This document shows, piece after piece, positions 50,824-60,237 of a stretch of 64,000 nucleotides of DNA. This DNA comes from JAGOEF01 sp964511665 (GTDB lineage: Bacteria; Bacteroidota; Bacteroidia; Bacteroidales; ML635J-15). Position 1 is the stretch's first letter; the number at the start of each line of letters is the position of its first letter. Location of the stretch: positions 84,300 to 148,299 of the forward strand of contig CAZEHA010000002.1 of assembly GCA_964511665.1 (NCBI GenBank), read 5' to 3'. The notes beneath the pieces were generated by a model. It made no database searches. It was not told where the DNA came from and saw nothing but the letters and a program-made list of their open reading frames with translations. The position numbers were made by a program, and so were the translations under genes.

Positions 50824-52551
50824 ATGAGTACTATCGGACTAAGCGAACAGGAAATTGTGAGACGGCAATCGCTTGAAGAACTTCGTAAGCTGGGAATTGA
50901 CCCCTATCCGGCACAAGAATATCTTGTAAACAACAAGGCAAAAACCATTATCGACAATTTTAACGATGAGCGCCCCGATGCCTTTGGCGATGTTATACTT
51001 GCCGGTCGCATTATGTCGCGGCGTATTATGGGTAATGCTTCGTTTGCCGAATTGCAGGATGACTCAGGCAGAATTCAGCTGTATGTAAAAAAAGACGATT
51101 TGGCAGCCGATGGCAACACGCTTATGTATGACCCTGTTTTTAAAAAGCTGCTCGATATTGGCGATATAATTGGGGTAAAAGGCTTTGTGTTTCGCACTCG
51201 CATGGGCGAAATTTCGGTACACGTACGCGAATTTACCGTGCTCAGCAAATCGATAACTCCACTACCGGTGGTAAAAGAAAAAGACGGTCAGGTTTTTGAT
51301 GCCTTTACCGACCCCGATATGCGTTACCGCAACCGTTCGCTCGACATGGTTGTAAATCCGCATGTGAAAGATGTATTTGTAAAACGTACCCGCCTAACCA
51401 ACATCATGCGCTCGTTTCTCAACGAAAGAGGCTATCTCGAAGTTGAAACACCCATACTGCAGCCTGTGTATGGCGGTGCTGCTGCCCGGCCTTTTACAAC
51501 GCATCACAATACCCTCGACCTGAAACTCTATTTGCGTATTGCCAACGAACTGTACTTGAAACGACTCATTGTAGGCGGCTTCGACGGTGTGTATGAATTT
51601 TCGAAAGATTTTCGCAACGAAGGCATGGACCGTTTTCATAACCCCGAGTTTACACAAATGGAATTGTACGTAGCATACAAAGACTACGAATGGATGATGA
51701 ATCTGGTAGAAGAAATGCTCGAAACCATTGCCCTCGGATTGTATGGAAACACACAAGTGCAGGTGGGCGATAATGTTATCGACTTTAAACGTCCATGGAA
51801 GCGGTTTACCATGTTTGAAGCTATTGAGCACTTTACGGGTATAGATATATCTGAAATGGACGAGGCTCAACTACGTGCCACAGCACAACAATTGGGCATC
51901 GAAATTACCGAAGCCATGGGCAAAGGCAAACTGATTGACGAGATTTTTGGCGAAACCTGTGAAGCAAAACTAATACAGCCCACTTTTATTACCGACTATC
52001 CGGTTGAGATGTCGCCACTGGCCAAAAAGCACCGTTCGAAAGAGGGTTTGGTTGAACGTTTCGAAGCCATTTGCAACGGCAAAGAGATTTGCAACGCCTA
52101 TTCGGAGCTTAACGACCCCATCGATCAGCGCGAGCGTTTCGAGCAGCAATTGCAACTGGCCAAACGCGGCGATCAGGAGGCTATGGTTCTCGACGAAGAC
52201 TTTTTGAATGCCATAGAACTGGGCATGCCCCCTACTGCAGGTCTCGGTATTGGCATCGACCGAATTACTATGATTATGACCAATTCGGCATCGATACAAG
52301 ATGTTATTTTCTTTCCGCAAATGAGGCCCGAAAAGAAAGCAGAAGTTGCTTCGAGCGATGAGTTTTTAGCACTGGGAATTCCCGAAGAATGGGTCGAAAT
52401 TGTGCAGAATTCAGGGTTTGCATCGGTAGAGCTACTGAAACAAGCCAACCCCAATAAGTTACATCAGCAGTTGTGCGGCTGGAACAAAAAACACAAACTG
52501 GGGCTAAAAAACCCAAGCCCCGACGAAGTAAAACAATGGATTTCGAAATAA
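50824..52551 (+). CDS. lysS: Lysyl-tRNA synthetase (class II)
   Basis: A 575-residue class II aminoacyl-tRNA synthetase. The N-terminal OB fold (about 55-150) binds the anticodon. Motif 2 is FRNEGMDRFHNPEFTQMELY near 263; motif 3 is GLGIGIDRITMIMTNSASIQ near 478. A C-terminal extension of about 65 residues (ASVELLKQANPNKLHQQLCG) resembles a helix-hairpin-helix tail common to Bacteroidetes LysS. The start at 50824 is fixed by the promoter and by the usual MSTIGLSEQEIVRRQ. Confidence 0.97.
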   Translation: MSTIGLSEQEIVRRQSLEELRKLGIDPYPAQEYLVNNKAKTIIDNFNDERPDAFGDVILAGRIMSRRIMGNASFAELQDDSGRIQLYVKKDDLAADGNTLMYDPVFKKLLDIGDIIGVKGFVFRTRMGEISVHVREFTVLSKSITPLPVVKEKDGQVFDAFTDPDMRYRNRSLDMVVNPHVKDVFVKRTRLTNIMRSFLNERGYLEVETPILQPVYGGAAARPFTTHHNTLDLKLYLRIANELYLKRLIVGGFDGVYEFSKDFRNEGMDRFHNPEFTQMELYVAYKDYEWMMNLVEEMLETIALGLYGNTQVQVGDNVIDFKRPWKRFTMFEAIEHFTGIDISEMDEAQLRATAQQLGIEITEAMGKGKLIDEIFGETCEAKLIQPTFITDYPVEMSPLAKKHRSKEGLVERFEAICNGKEICNAYSELNDPIDQRERFEQQLQLAKRGDQEAMVLDEDFLNAIELGMPPTAGLGIGIDRITMIMTNSASIQDVIFFPQMRPEKKAEVASSDEFLALGIPEEWVEIVQNSGFASVELLKQANPNKLHQQLCGWNKKHKLGLKNPSPDEVKQWISK

Positions 52552-52554
52552 AAA

Positions 52555-52587
52555 AAACAAGCCGGTAAAATCCGGCTGTTTTTTTTG
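52555..52587 (+). terminator. Terminator after lysS
   Basis: Arms AGCCGG (52560-52565) and CCGGCT (52572-52577), A-rich on the left and eight T on the right, immediately past the lysS stop. The T-run ends 26 bases before pgi. Confidence 0.85.
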
Positions 52588-52612
52588 TAATTTTACAAAA
52601 ACACCAATTACA

Positions 52613-53884
52613 ATGAAAACCGATTTGCAATACCTGAGCCGCTTTATCACTCAATCGCAGCTCGACGACTACACCCAACGTGCCATTGCGGCACTGCAAA
52701 CCCTGAAGCGACGCGATGGTGCGGGCAACGACTTTTTGGGTTGGCTCGATTTACCGGCACAGTTCAATCCACCTCTGGCCAACGAAATTATGGCTGCCGT
52801 AAACAGTTTGAAGCAGCTCGACACGGTTGTGGTGGTGGGCATTGGTGGCTCGTATCTGGGAGCAAGGGCAGTGATTGATGCGTTGCAAGAACCGTTCGAG
52901 CAAAACAAGCCCGAAATTATTTATGCCGGTCATCATTTAAGCAGCGATTATCATAAAGCTTTGCTGGCTTACCTCGACAACCGACGGTTTGGTATTATAG
53001 TAATTTCGAAATCGGGAACCACCACCGAGCCGGCCATTGCCTTCAGGTTGCTGCGCAACTTGCTTATACAAAAAGCCGGACGCGAAAAAGCTGCGCGTTA
53101 CACCATTGCCATAACCGACAAGAAACAGGGTGCGCTCAGGCTAATGGCCAACCGCGAAAACTTTAAAAGCTTTGTGATAGCCGACAATGTGGGCGGCCGC
53201 TTTTCGGTGTTGTCGCCGGTAGGTCTTGTTCCAATCGCATTGGCGGGTATTTCGGTAGCCGAGCTTATGGATGGTGCACGGGCGGCGGCAGCCGACACCG
53301 GTAACGAAACATCGCAAAACCCTGCTGTGCTTTATGCTGCCATTAGAAACTGCTTACTTGCAAACGGTAAAACAACCGAAATTATGGTTAGCTACGAACA
53401 GGGCTTGCATTACATTGCCGAATGGTGGAAGCAACTCTACGGTGAAAGCGAAGGCAAACAACACAAAGGCTTGTTCCCTGCATCGGTGCAATTCACCACC
53501 GACCTGCATTCGCTGGGGCAATACATACAAGATGGACAAAGAATGCTGTTCGAAACCGTGTTGTCGGTCGAAAATGTTCGCGAAAATATTAGCATTCCAA
53601 CCGATACCGACGATTTCGACAAACTGAATTATATTGCCGAAAAAAGCCTGCATTATGTTAACACCACAGCTCAGCAAGCCACGGCTCAGGCACACGTTGA
53701 CGGTGGGGTCCCTGTGTTACGTATCGAAATACCCGAACTCAATGCCTATCATCTCGGCTATTTGATTTATATGTTCGAGGTGGCATGCGCCATAAGCGGC
53801 TACATGCTTGGGGTGAATCCCTTCGACCAGCCGGGAGTGGAAGCCTATAAAAAGAATATGTTTAGGATGTTGGGGAAGGAGTGA
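52613..53884 (+). CDS. pgi: Glucose-6-phosphate isomerase
   Basis: A 423-residue glycolytic isomerase of the short bacterial type. Phosphosugar-binding segments are VVGIGGSYLGARAVIDAL near 66 and SKSGTTTEPAIAFRLLRN near 129; GGRFSVLSPVGLVPIALAGI is the catalytic-site signature. The C-terminus QPGVEAYKKNMFRML matches family. It follows the lysS terminator, so it needs its own start of transcription; a TAATTTTA near-match lies between. Confidence 0.96.
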   Translation: MKTDLQYLSRFITQSQLDDYTQRAIAALQTLKRRDGAGNDFLGWLDLPAQFNPPLANEIMAAVNSLKQLDTVVVVGIGGSYLGARAVIDALQEPFEQNKPEIIYAGHHLSSDYHKALLAYLDNRRFGIIVISKSGTTTEPAIAFRLLRNLLIQKAGREKAARYTIAITDKKQGALRLMANRENFKSFVIADNVGGRFSVLSPVGLVPIALAGISVAELMDGARAAAADTGNETSQNPAVLYAAIRNCLLANGKTTEIMVSYEQGLHYIAEWWKQLYGESEGKQHKGLFPASVQFTTDLHSLGQYIQDGQRMLFETVLSVENVRENISIPTDTDDFDKLNYIAEKSLHYVNTTAQQATAQAHVDGGVPVLRIEIPELNAYHLGYLIYMFEVACAISGYMLGVNPFDQPGVEAYKKNMFRMLGKE

Positions 53885-53935
53885 GAAATTTTTGTTTCTA
53901 ACACCAGTCAGGTTTTTCTCAGACTATTTATCATT

Positions 53936-55015
53936 TTACTTTTCGTTTTTTACCACGATTTTCGACGTAGTTATGTCATCTTCAGTTATGCATGTTAAAA
54001 TATAAGTCCCATTGTTCAGCGCTGATATATCAATGGGTTCACACGAATCAATACGGGTTTTGAAAACGAGTTTCCCGTCTGTACTATAAATTCTGATTTC
54101 GGCATCACTTGTGTTGTTGCAGTAAATGAACCTAGAGCATGGATTTGGGTAAGTCTGAAGTTCCTGATCTGTTTCAGAAATCCGGTTTCCCGAAATAAAG
54201 TAATTTTGCGTAACATCCTGCCCGCCCATATTGCTGCCCTGATTATTAATGATTGTAGTAATTTCGGTGCCGTCTAGTTTCGACATTTTAATATATCCGT
54301 TTTCGCGCTCTATCCAGTAAAGATACTCATCGTCGAAATCGGTACTCATAGAACCCATTACCCCATTGCTGTTTATCAGAGATTGAACACTGCTTCCATC
54401 GTAATTCATCACGCTAATCTCATCGTTGGTTCTATCGGAAAAATACACTTTCATGTATTTTACATCGAGTTCCAGATCATACAGCGAGGTTGTAGTTTCC
54501 CGAATTGTTATTTGTCCGGTCCCGTCGGTATAGGCCCTGTAAATATCTCCCGAATCCTGATCTGTCCAAAAAATAAACTGTCGGCCAGGGTCAACCCCTA
54601 AACCTTGTATTAATCCTGTACCTGTTACTAGAAGCTGGATATCGGTGCCGTCAATATTGCAAGATTTGATATTGCCTGCAAAGCTCTCTGTATAGAATAT
54701 CCTGTCGTTCAGATAGTCAAACTCTATTCGACCAATGATTGCTCCATAATTCAAAATCTGTGTTAATCCGCTTCCGTCGAAGTTTGCCGAATACACGCCC
54801 TGAGTTCCAACTGCCCAATACACACGAAAATTTTTATTGTCAACCGTAACTGTGCGAACCTGTAAATAGCCAGATGCGATTACTGTAATGTCCTCTCCAT
54901 TTAAATCAGCTCTGTAAACATTTCCATTAGTGTAATCGCCATAGAAAATGTAGTCTTGTGAAACAGCCATATTTGCTAAGGCAAATACCATTACCAGAAA
55001 AAGAAGTCTCTTCAT
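53936..55015 (-). CDS. Secreted YWTD-type beta-propeller protein with T9SS sorting domain
   Basis: A 359-residue protein with a signal peptide (MKRLLFLVMVFALANMAVSQ), then six or so low-density-lipoprotein-receptor-class-B-like repeats (about 22-270: NVYRADLNGEDITVI, KSCNIDGTDIQLLVTGTGLI, IYRAYTDGTGQITIRETTTS) forming a propeller. A type A T9SS sorting domain occupies the last 75 residues (LQTYPNPCSRFIYC to TSKIVVKNEK). It is probably surface-displayed or released. Ligand unknown. Convergent with pgi. Confidence 0.85.
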   Translation of the reverse strand: MKRLLFLVMVFALANMAVSQDYIFYGDYTNGNVYRADLNGEDITVIASGYLQVRTVTVDNKNFRVYWAVGTQGVYSANFDGSGLTQILNYGAIIGRIEFDYLNDRIFYTESFAGNIKSCNIDGTDIQLLVTGTGLIQGLGVDPGRQFIFWTDQDSGDIYRAYTDGTGQITIRETTTSLYDLELDVKYMKVYFSDRTNDEISVMNYDGSSVQSLINSNGVMGSMSTDFDDEYLYWIERENGYIKMSKLDGTEITTIINNQGSNMGGQDVTQNYFISGNRISETDQELQTYPNPCSRFIYCNNTSDAEIRIYSTDGKLVFKTRIDSCEPIDISALNNGTYILTCITEDDITTSKIVVKNEK

Positions 55016-55064
55016 ATCGGTTAAGAATTATATTTACATTTCAATAATAGAAAATATCTCATTG

Positions 55065-55072
55065 CAAATATA
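55065..55072 (-). promoter_or_regulatory. -7 element of the beta-propeller gene
   Basis: On the minus strand TATATTTG, exact consensus, 49 bases before the ATG; GTTG lies 20 bases further upstream. Confidence 0.6.
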
Positions 55073-55539
55073 ACGATTTTCTATTTTGCAAACAACTGGA
55101 TTGTTCTGATTTGTGTTGAATCTACCAATACAACCGAATTTGCAATTGCACGATAAAAAGATTTGTATTGGGAGAAATGTAATTATCCAAACACGAAAGA
55201 GTGTTTCCCTGTTGCTAGAACAAGCGTTTGCAAGTGGTTCTATATTCAGTCTTTATTCATGCACTTAATACATCATATGTCGAAAGAGCCTTAGCGAAAA
55301 AAAGCAATACATACTTCTTATGCAGCAAGAATGGTTCCTGAGCGGCGCCAAAGAACCACTCAGGCGTATTAGCAGAAACTGATGGTTTATGTAGCGATTG
55401 CGTAAATTTGTAATTCAATTCAATTGCATCTTTGCTTAAAACAGTGATTATTGAAAACGTAACCTATGCTTTTTCTTGCAAACCTTAGTATGTTGCAATA
55501 ATATTCTGATATTCAGTGCGTTTATTCAATTATTGTGCT

Positions 55540-55547
55540 TATCTTTG
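55540..55547 (+). promoter_or_regulatory. -7 element of the nitronate monooxygenase gene
   Basis: TATCTTTG, exact TAnnTTTG, 31 bases before the ATG at 55579; it lies within the in-frame extension from 55516 and so argues against that longer start. Confidence 0.6.
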
Positions 55548-55578
55548 CCCATTCTCAAAATTCATTCACAGTAAGATA

Positions 55579-56637
55579 ATGAAAGAGTTAAAAATTGGTG
55601 GTCTTACCATTCCAATTCCTATTATACAAGGCGGAATGGGTGTGGGTGTGTCGCTGTCGGGTTTGGCAGTGGCGGTTGCAAATCAGGGTGGCGTAGGCGT
55701 TATTTCGGCTGCAGGGCTGGGTCTGATTCATAGAAATAGTGCTTTAGATTATTTGCAGGCCAATATCGAAGGATTGAAAATCGAAATTCAAAATGCAAAA
55801 GAAAAAACCAAAGGTATCATTGGTGTAAATATTATGGTGGCAATGACCAATTTTGCTGAACTGGCCAAAGCAGCCATCAAAGAAAAAGTTGATATCATCT
55901 TCTCAGGGGCCGGATTACCGCTTGAATTGCCCTGTTTTCTGAAAGAAGATAGCACTACCAAATTAGTGCCTATTGTTTCGTCGGGACGGGCTGCAAAAAT
56001 TATATGCCAGAAATGGAAATCTTCTTACGATTATCTGCCCGATGCCATTGTGGTGGAGGGGCCCAAAGCAGGCGGACATCTCGGGTTTAAAAAAGACCAG
56101 ATTAACGACGAAAACTACTCACTCGAAGAACTGGTTCCCGAAGTAGTGCGCGAAGTGGCCGGTTTCGAAGAGCAATATGGAAAAAAAATACCGGTAATTG
56201 CTGCAGGTGGAATCTATACGGGGCAAGATATTTACGAAATTATGCGCAAAGGTGCCAGTGCCGTTCAATTGGGCAGTAGGTTCGTTACCACGCAAGAATG
56301 CGATGCTTCACCCGTTTTTAAGCAATCGTATATCAGAGCAAACGAGGAAGACATGGAAATTATCGCCAGTCCCGTTGGTATGCCCGGCCGAGCTATCATG
56401 AACGACTTCATTAAAAAAATAAAGGAGGGACTGAAAACACCTGTATCGTGCCCCTATCATTGCATTAAAACCTGCAACGCCGAAACCAGTCCGTATTGTA
56501 TTATGGTCGCGTTATACAATGCCTACAAGGGCAACATGGATAAAGGTTATGCCTTTGCAGGAAGCAATGCATACCGGGCCAATAGAGTCTCAACAGTAAA
56601 AGAGATTTTTGATGAATTGTGTTCCGATATTGGGTAA
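55579..56637 (+). CDS. Nitronate monooxygenase / FabK-like flavoprotein
   Basis: A 352-residue FMN TIM-barrel enzyme. IIQGGMGVGVSLSGLAVAVANQGG at the N-terminus, VEGPKAGGHLGF with the catalytic-type His near 175, VIAAGGIYTGQDIYEIMRKGASAVQLGSRF and ATQECDASPVFKQ are typical of the nitronate monooxygenase/2-nitropropane dioxygenase family, which also includes enoyl-ACP reductase FabK. A Cys-rich segment at about 288-306 (CPYHCIKTCNAETSPYC) is notable. The exact substrate cannot be read off. The start is fixed by the promoter. Confidence 0.88.
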   Translation: MKELKIGGLTIPIPIIQGGMGVGVSLSGLAVAVANQGGVGVISAAGLGLIHRNSALDYLQANIEGLKIEIQNAKEKTKGIIGVNIMVAMTNFAELAKAAIKEKVDIIFSGAGLPLELPCFLKEDSTTKLVPIVSSGRAAKIICQKWKSSYDYLPDAIVVEGPKAGGHLGFKKDQINDENYSLEELVPEVVREVAGFEEQYGKKIPVIAAGGIYTGQDIYEIMRKGASAVQLGSRFVTTQECDASPVFKQSYIRANEEDMEIIASPVGMPGRAIMNDFIKKIKEGLKTPVSCPYHCIKTCNAETSPYCIMVALYNAYKGNMDKGYAFAGSNAYRANRVSTVKEIFDELCSDIG

Positions 56638-56765
56638 AAAACACAAATTGACCAAATCATTTAATACATTGGACGATGTTATAGAATACCTGTTTAAGTC
56701 AAATATTCCCAATTTAAAAATCATCAATGTTTTAGTCTGTTAAATCAGGGATAAATAAAATTGAT

Positions 56766-56773
56766 TAGCTTTG
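56766..56773 (+). promoter_or_regulatory. -7 element of the CFI-box gene
   Basis: TAGCTTTG, exact TAnnTTTG, 26 bases before the ATG at 56800. Confidence 0.55.
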
Positions 56774-56799
56774 CATTATACTAACCAAAACCAATCATT

Positions 56800-57522
56800 A
56801 TGTCAGTAGCTTCAATACTATGTGATCGCTGCGGAAGCAGTAATCTAAAAAAAATAAATGACAGCGTCTTTAAATGCGAGCATTGCGGGGCATTGAGTAT
56901 AGCTAAAAAAGGCCAAGACGCTAACGAAAAAACAATCGATGAAACTATTATCGAATTAGTGAAAGCGGATAAGCGATTAAATGCAATCAAATATGTCAAC
57001 GATAATTTTCACACAGGCCTGAATGAGGCCGTGAAATATGTTGATGAAGTTTGTGCATTAAACAACATTAATAATGCTGGTGTGGCTATTGAGAACAAAC
57101 CATTTGAATCGACCGGCAAGGAGCTTGATGATGAGGTAATCGGTTTTATTCAGACAAAAAGCTATTTGCATGCAGTGAAACACTATCAAGCCCAAATGGC
57201 AGTGAATACAGAAGAAGCAAAAGCCTATGTAAGCAAGTTATGTGAATCGAGAAACATAACGGTAAAAAAAGGTAAATGTTACATTGCAACCGCCTGTGTT
57301 GGTTCATACGAAGCCCCTGAGGTAATGGCACTTAGGTGTTACAGAGATTTTGTTTTAATGAACTCTTTGTATGGTAGGTTGCTTATTAAAGTATATTATC
57401 TAATTTCCCCATTTTTTGCATTTATTATTTCGAAAAATTTGATCTTACGCAAGTTGTCGCATCGCTATATCGTGGTGCCAGCCGTAAAAATAGCTGTTAA
57501 AAGGAATTTAGGTTTGCTGTAA
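56800..57522 (+). CDS. Zinc-ribbon / CFI-box C-terminal protein
   Basis: A 240-residue protein with an N-terminal zinc ribbon (CDRCGSS near 8 and FKCEHCG near 25). Two repeats (AIKYVNDNFHTGLNEAVKYVDEVC near 54-84 and AVKHYQAQMAVNTEEAKAYVSKLC near 124-148) resemble the L7/L12-like or ribosomal-protein-CTD-like motif used in phage and bacterial zinc-ribbon proteins. The C-terminus is a CFI-box: CYIATACVGSYEAPEVMALR, followed by RDFVLMNSLYGRLLI and a hydrophobic stretch at about 193-207. CFI-box proteins are widespread and unexplained. It is an isolated unit with its own promoter. Confidence 0.8.
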   Translation: MSVASILCDRCGSSNLKKINDSVFKCEHCGALSIAKKGQDANEKTIDETIIELVKADKRLNAIKYVNDNFHTGLNEAVKYVDEVCALNNINNAGVAIENKPFESTGKELDDEVIGFIQTKSYLHAVKHYQAQMAVNTEEAKAYVSKLCESRNITVKKGKCYIATACVGSYEAPEVMALRCYRDFVLMNSLYGRLLIKVYYLISPFFAFIISKNLILRKLSHRYIVVPAVKIAVKRNLGLL

Positions 57523-57658
57523 CTTCGACTGATAGTTTTTTGCAAATTTCTCATCGCATTTCAGGTTTCTATGTAAATGTTAAATCCTGAAAGCAGCATC
57601 TGTTGAAATATTTGTGAATAAAAAACTCCTTGACAATAAATTATTGAAATTCAATTAC

Positions 57659-57666
57659 TATTTTTG
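57659..57666 (+). promoter_or_regulatory. -7 element upstream of the cobalamin riboswitch
   Basis: TATTTTTG matches TAnnTTTG about 10 bases before the riboswitch, consistent with transcription starting at its 5' end. Confidence 0.6.
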
Positions 57667-57675
57667 CCCCTGTAA

Positions 57676-57850
57676 TGGTTTCCGTCGGGTCAACCGGCGG
57701 ATGAAAAGGGAACCGGGTGAAAATCCCGGACAGTACCCGCTGCTGTAAGCTCTTTTAAAAGCCGTTACCGATTATGCCACTGTCGTGAATCAGTATCCAC
57801 ACCTGAGATGGGAAGGCCGGTAACGCAGAGTAAGTCAGAAGACCTGCCAC
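57676..57850 (+). promoter_or_regulatory. Cobalamin riboswitch
   Basis: The consensus blocks are present in order: AGGGAACCGGGTGAAAATCC then ACAGTACCCGCTGCTGTAAG (57707-57749), GCCACTG (57776-57782), GGGAAGGC (57810-57817) and GTAAGTCAGAAGACCTGCC (57830-57848). These are the class I (AdoCbl-type) B12-box elements. A 6-base hairpin GGCTTT/AAAGCC (57867-57886) follows, and the leader runs about 130 bases to the first ATG, so regulation is probably translational. It controls the following four genes. Confidence 0.97.
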
Positions 57851-57979
57851 TACACAATGTTTTTAAGGCTTTCGGGTATAAAAGCCAAGGACGGAAAAAT
57901 TTCCCCCTGATGCCCAAAGACTTACAAACAGTAACACGTGGTGTAATGTTATGTAATGTTTTATTAAATGATTTGAAAA

Positions 57980-59227
57980 ATGAAAAAAATTGGATTTTTC
58001 GCAACAGCACTGCTGCTTGCTATTTGTGTTAACGTGCCAATGAGCGCACAGCAAAATGTTGATTTTGAAGAGCTTACACTTGACCCCGAAAGCCATTGGA
58101 ACGGCTCCGACGGATCAGGCATGTTTACTTCGGGTGGATGGAATTTCATGAATGAACACGACGCGGGCTTCGGCTCGTGGATGGGCTGGTCGTACACCAA
58201 CGAAACCGACAACACCACCTACAACTGGCAAAATATGTACAGCAGTGCGCCGGGCTCGGGTTTTTTAAATTCCGAAAACTATGCCACTGCCTATGTAATG
58301 AGCGACTGGATGAACAACAACCAACCCATTCCCTGCGTGGTGCAACGAAGCGACAATCAACCGGTTGAAATGTTCGGCACATGGATTTGCCTAAATGCCA
58401 ACGCATCGCTGTATATGGACTACGATAACTATTACAGCAACAATGGTTATTACCTGAAACTTATAGTTTACGCACACATGTCGGAAATGCTGCCTGCCAT
58501 TGTAACTCAGGAGTACTTGCTTGCCGATTATCGCTTCGAAAACAGTGAGTACGATTTTAAATTCGACAATTGGCACTACATCGATCTTTCGTCGCTCAAT
58601 AGTGCTTATAAACTTGAATTCGTTCTTGTTTCGGAAGATTTTGGCGATTACGGCCTAAACACGCCGGGCTATTTCTGCATCGATAATTTCAATTCGGAAT
58701 ACTTCCTTTCGAGCTTGCCTGAGTTGTATGTTGAAACACCGACAATTGTTACGATTACCGAAGGTGAATCGGTTAATTTAACGGCACTGGCCGGTGGCGG
58801 CATTCAGCCATATACTTTTTCGTGGCAATACCATGAGAGTCTTAGCTCAACATCTGCTCAAACGGTAACCGCAACACCTGCCGAAACAAGTACTTACCAT
58901 GTTACCGTGTCGGATGCTTTTGCCAATTCGCCCGGTCACAGTATCGAAAGGCAAATTACAGTGGTGGTCAATCAAGTGGGAATAGAAAGCAGCCTGTTTA
59001 ATGCAGTTTCGGTGTACCCCAACCCTTGCAGCGAAAAAGTGAATATTGCAAACATTCCAGTGGGCGCAAAAATTATCGTTTCCGATATGCAAGGTCGCAA
59101 TGTAGTTACTGCAATTTCAGACAAAAACACTGTTGAGCTTCCCTTATCAGAACTGGCCCAAGGAGTTTATCAGGTAATAATTACAGCGAACGGACAGCGC
59201 AATATTCAAAAACTCATTGTAAAATAA
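57980..59227 (+). CDS. DUF4465 BtuH-like B12-binding protein with T9SS sorting domain
   Basis: A 415-residue exported protein: signal peptide (1-24), DUF4465 domain (about 27-240, with FEELTLDPESHWNGSDGSGM and DNWHYIDLSSLNSAYKLEFV), an Ig/PKD-like domain (about 250-330, TFSWQYHESLSSTSAQTVT) and a T9SS type A sorting domain (about 340-415, VYPNPCSEKVNIANI to KLIVK). DUF4465 proteins in Bacteroidetes include BtuH, which binds B12 at the surface. Its place directly after the riboswitch supports that role. Instead of a lipid anchor it uses T9SS, which is unlike gut Bacteroides BtuH. Confidence 0.85.
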   Translation: MKKIGFFATALLLAICVNVPMSAQQNVDFEELTLDPESHWNGSDGSGMFTSGGWNFMNEHDAGFGSWMGWSYTNETDNTTYNWQNMYSSAPGSGFLNSENYATAYVMSDWMNNNQPIPCVVQRSDNQPVEMFGTWICLNANASLYMDYDNYYSNNGYYLKLIVYAHMSEMLPAIVTQEYLLADYRFENSEYDFKFDNWHYIDLSSLNSAYKLEFVLVSEDFGDYGLNTPGYFCIDNFNSEYFLSSLPELYVETPTIVTITEGESVNLTALAGGGIQPYTFSWQYHESLSSTSAQTVTATPAETSTYHVTVSDAFANSPGHSIERQITVVVNQVGIESSLFNAVSVYPNPCSEKVNIANIPVGAKIIVSDMQGRNVVTAISDKNTVELPLSELAQGVYQVIITANGQRNIQKLIVK

Positions 59228-59229
59228 AC

Positions 59230-60237
59230 ATGAGTATAAGAATATACATATTGTTTTTTGCATTGCTGATGTGCACAAGCATGCTTCAGGCACAGGTTTA
59301 CGACAATTACCCGAATGCATATGCCGCCAGCGATTCTCGTATTGTAGCCTGGGCAATACAATGTGAGGTGGAGCGGGGCTACATTAACATTTCGAACCCG
59401 GAGCAAACCTACACACATGGCGAGATTACTTCGAATCGGGCGTTTGCCGGTGCCGAGCAGGATGCCTGCGGGGCTGCCAATGGTTTATCTACGGTAAGTT
59501 TGGGCGATGGCGGCATTGCAACAGTGCAATTTCAGAACCCCATACGCGATGGTGAAGGCTACGATTTTGTGGTGTTCGAAAACGGTTTTTTCAACCCACC
59601 CGGCGAAACCTCAGCCGCATTTATCGAACTGGCATTTGTAGAGGTTAGCTCCGACGGTTTGCATTTTTTCAGGTTCAACACCTTGTCGGAAATGCCTTAT
59701 GTTTCGCAAAACAGTAGTTTTTTGGCCATCAACTGGACATTATTTCATGGTTTTGCAGGTGTTTATACGCATCCCTACGGGGTGGCTTTCGACCTGGCCG
59801 ACCTGCCCGACAATGCATTGCTCAATAAACAACGCATTACCCACGTTCGGGTGATTGATGTAGTGGGATGCATTCAGCCGCAATATGCAAGTTACGATTC
59901 GCAAGGCAATATTGTGAACGACCCCTGGCCTACTCCTTTTCACACCGGTGGTTTCGATTTAGACGCTGTGGGGGTAATCAACGAGGCAAACAGTTCCGTA
60001 AACAATACTCTCTCTCTGCAAGTGTATTTGTATCCAAATCCGGCAAGTCACAATGTGTTTGTGCATGGTGTAAGCGACCCTATTAGCATCGAAGTTTTCG
60101 ATAATACAGGAAAACAGTTAATGAAAATATACGATAGCGCTTCTTTCTCGGTCGAAACACTTTCTAAAGGCAGTTATATTATCAGAATTGTAGGCAATAA
60201 CAACGAAATGGGGAATTTTAAACTAATGCGTTATTAA
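59230..60237 (+). CDS. Secreted T9SS-sorted surface protein of the B12 locus
   Basis: A 335-residue exported protein (signal peptide 1-21, ending LQAQ). The central domain contains SLGDGGIATVQFQNPIRDGEGYDFVVFENGF and AFIELAFVEVSSDGLHFFRF, a conserved pattern in secreted proteins of B12 loci and other Bacteroidetes surface proteins; no biochemistry is known to me. A T9SS domain covers the last 75 residues (VYLYPNPASHNVFVHG). It starts 2 bases after the DUF4465 gene, and its stop overlaps the presumed ATT start of the receptor. Confidence 0.78.
   Translation: MSIRIYILFFALLMCTSMLQAQVYDNYPNAYAASDSRIVAWAIQCEVERGYINISNPEQTYTHGEITSNRAFAGAEQDACGAANGLSTVSLGDGGIATVQFQNPIRDGEGYDFVVFENGFFNPPGETSAAFIELAFVEVSSDGLHFFRFNTLSEMPYVSQNSSFLAINWTLFHGFAGVYTHPYGVAFDLADLPDNALLNKQRITHVRVIDVVGCIQPQYASYDSQGNIVNDPWPTPFHTGGFDLDAVGVINEANSSVNNTLSLQVYLYPNPASHNVFVHGVSDPISIEVFDNTGKQLMKIYDSASFSVETLSKGSYIIRIVGNNNEMGNFKLMRY

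Larger units (their letters stand above)
55016..55578. other. Intergenic region with two divergent promoters, no gene seen
   Basis: 563 bases between two divergent genes. Apart from the two promoters noted at 55065 and 55540 I see no ORF or known RNA. A small interleaved inverted repeat at 55333-55364 (CCTGAG with CTCAGG, GGTTC with GAACC) has no assigned role. Confidence 0.5.

Noticed and set aside
55333..55364. Interleaved inverted repeats (GGTTC-CTGAG...GAACC-A-CTCAG) that could suggest a pseudoknot
   Set aside because: Loop lengths of zero and one base cannot span the stems; only a weak 6-base hairpin remains.
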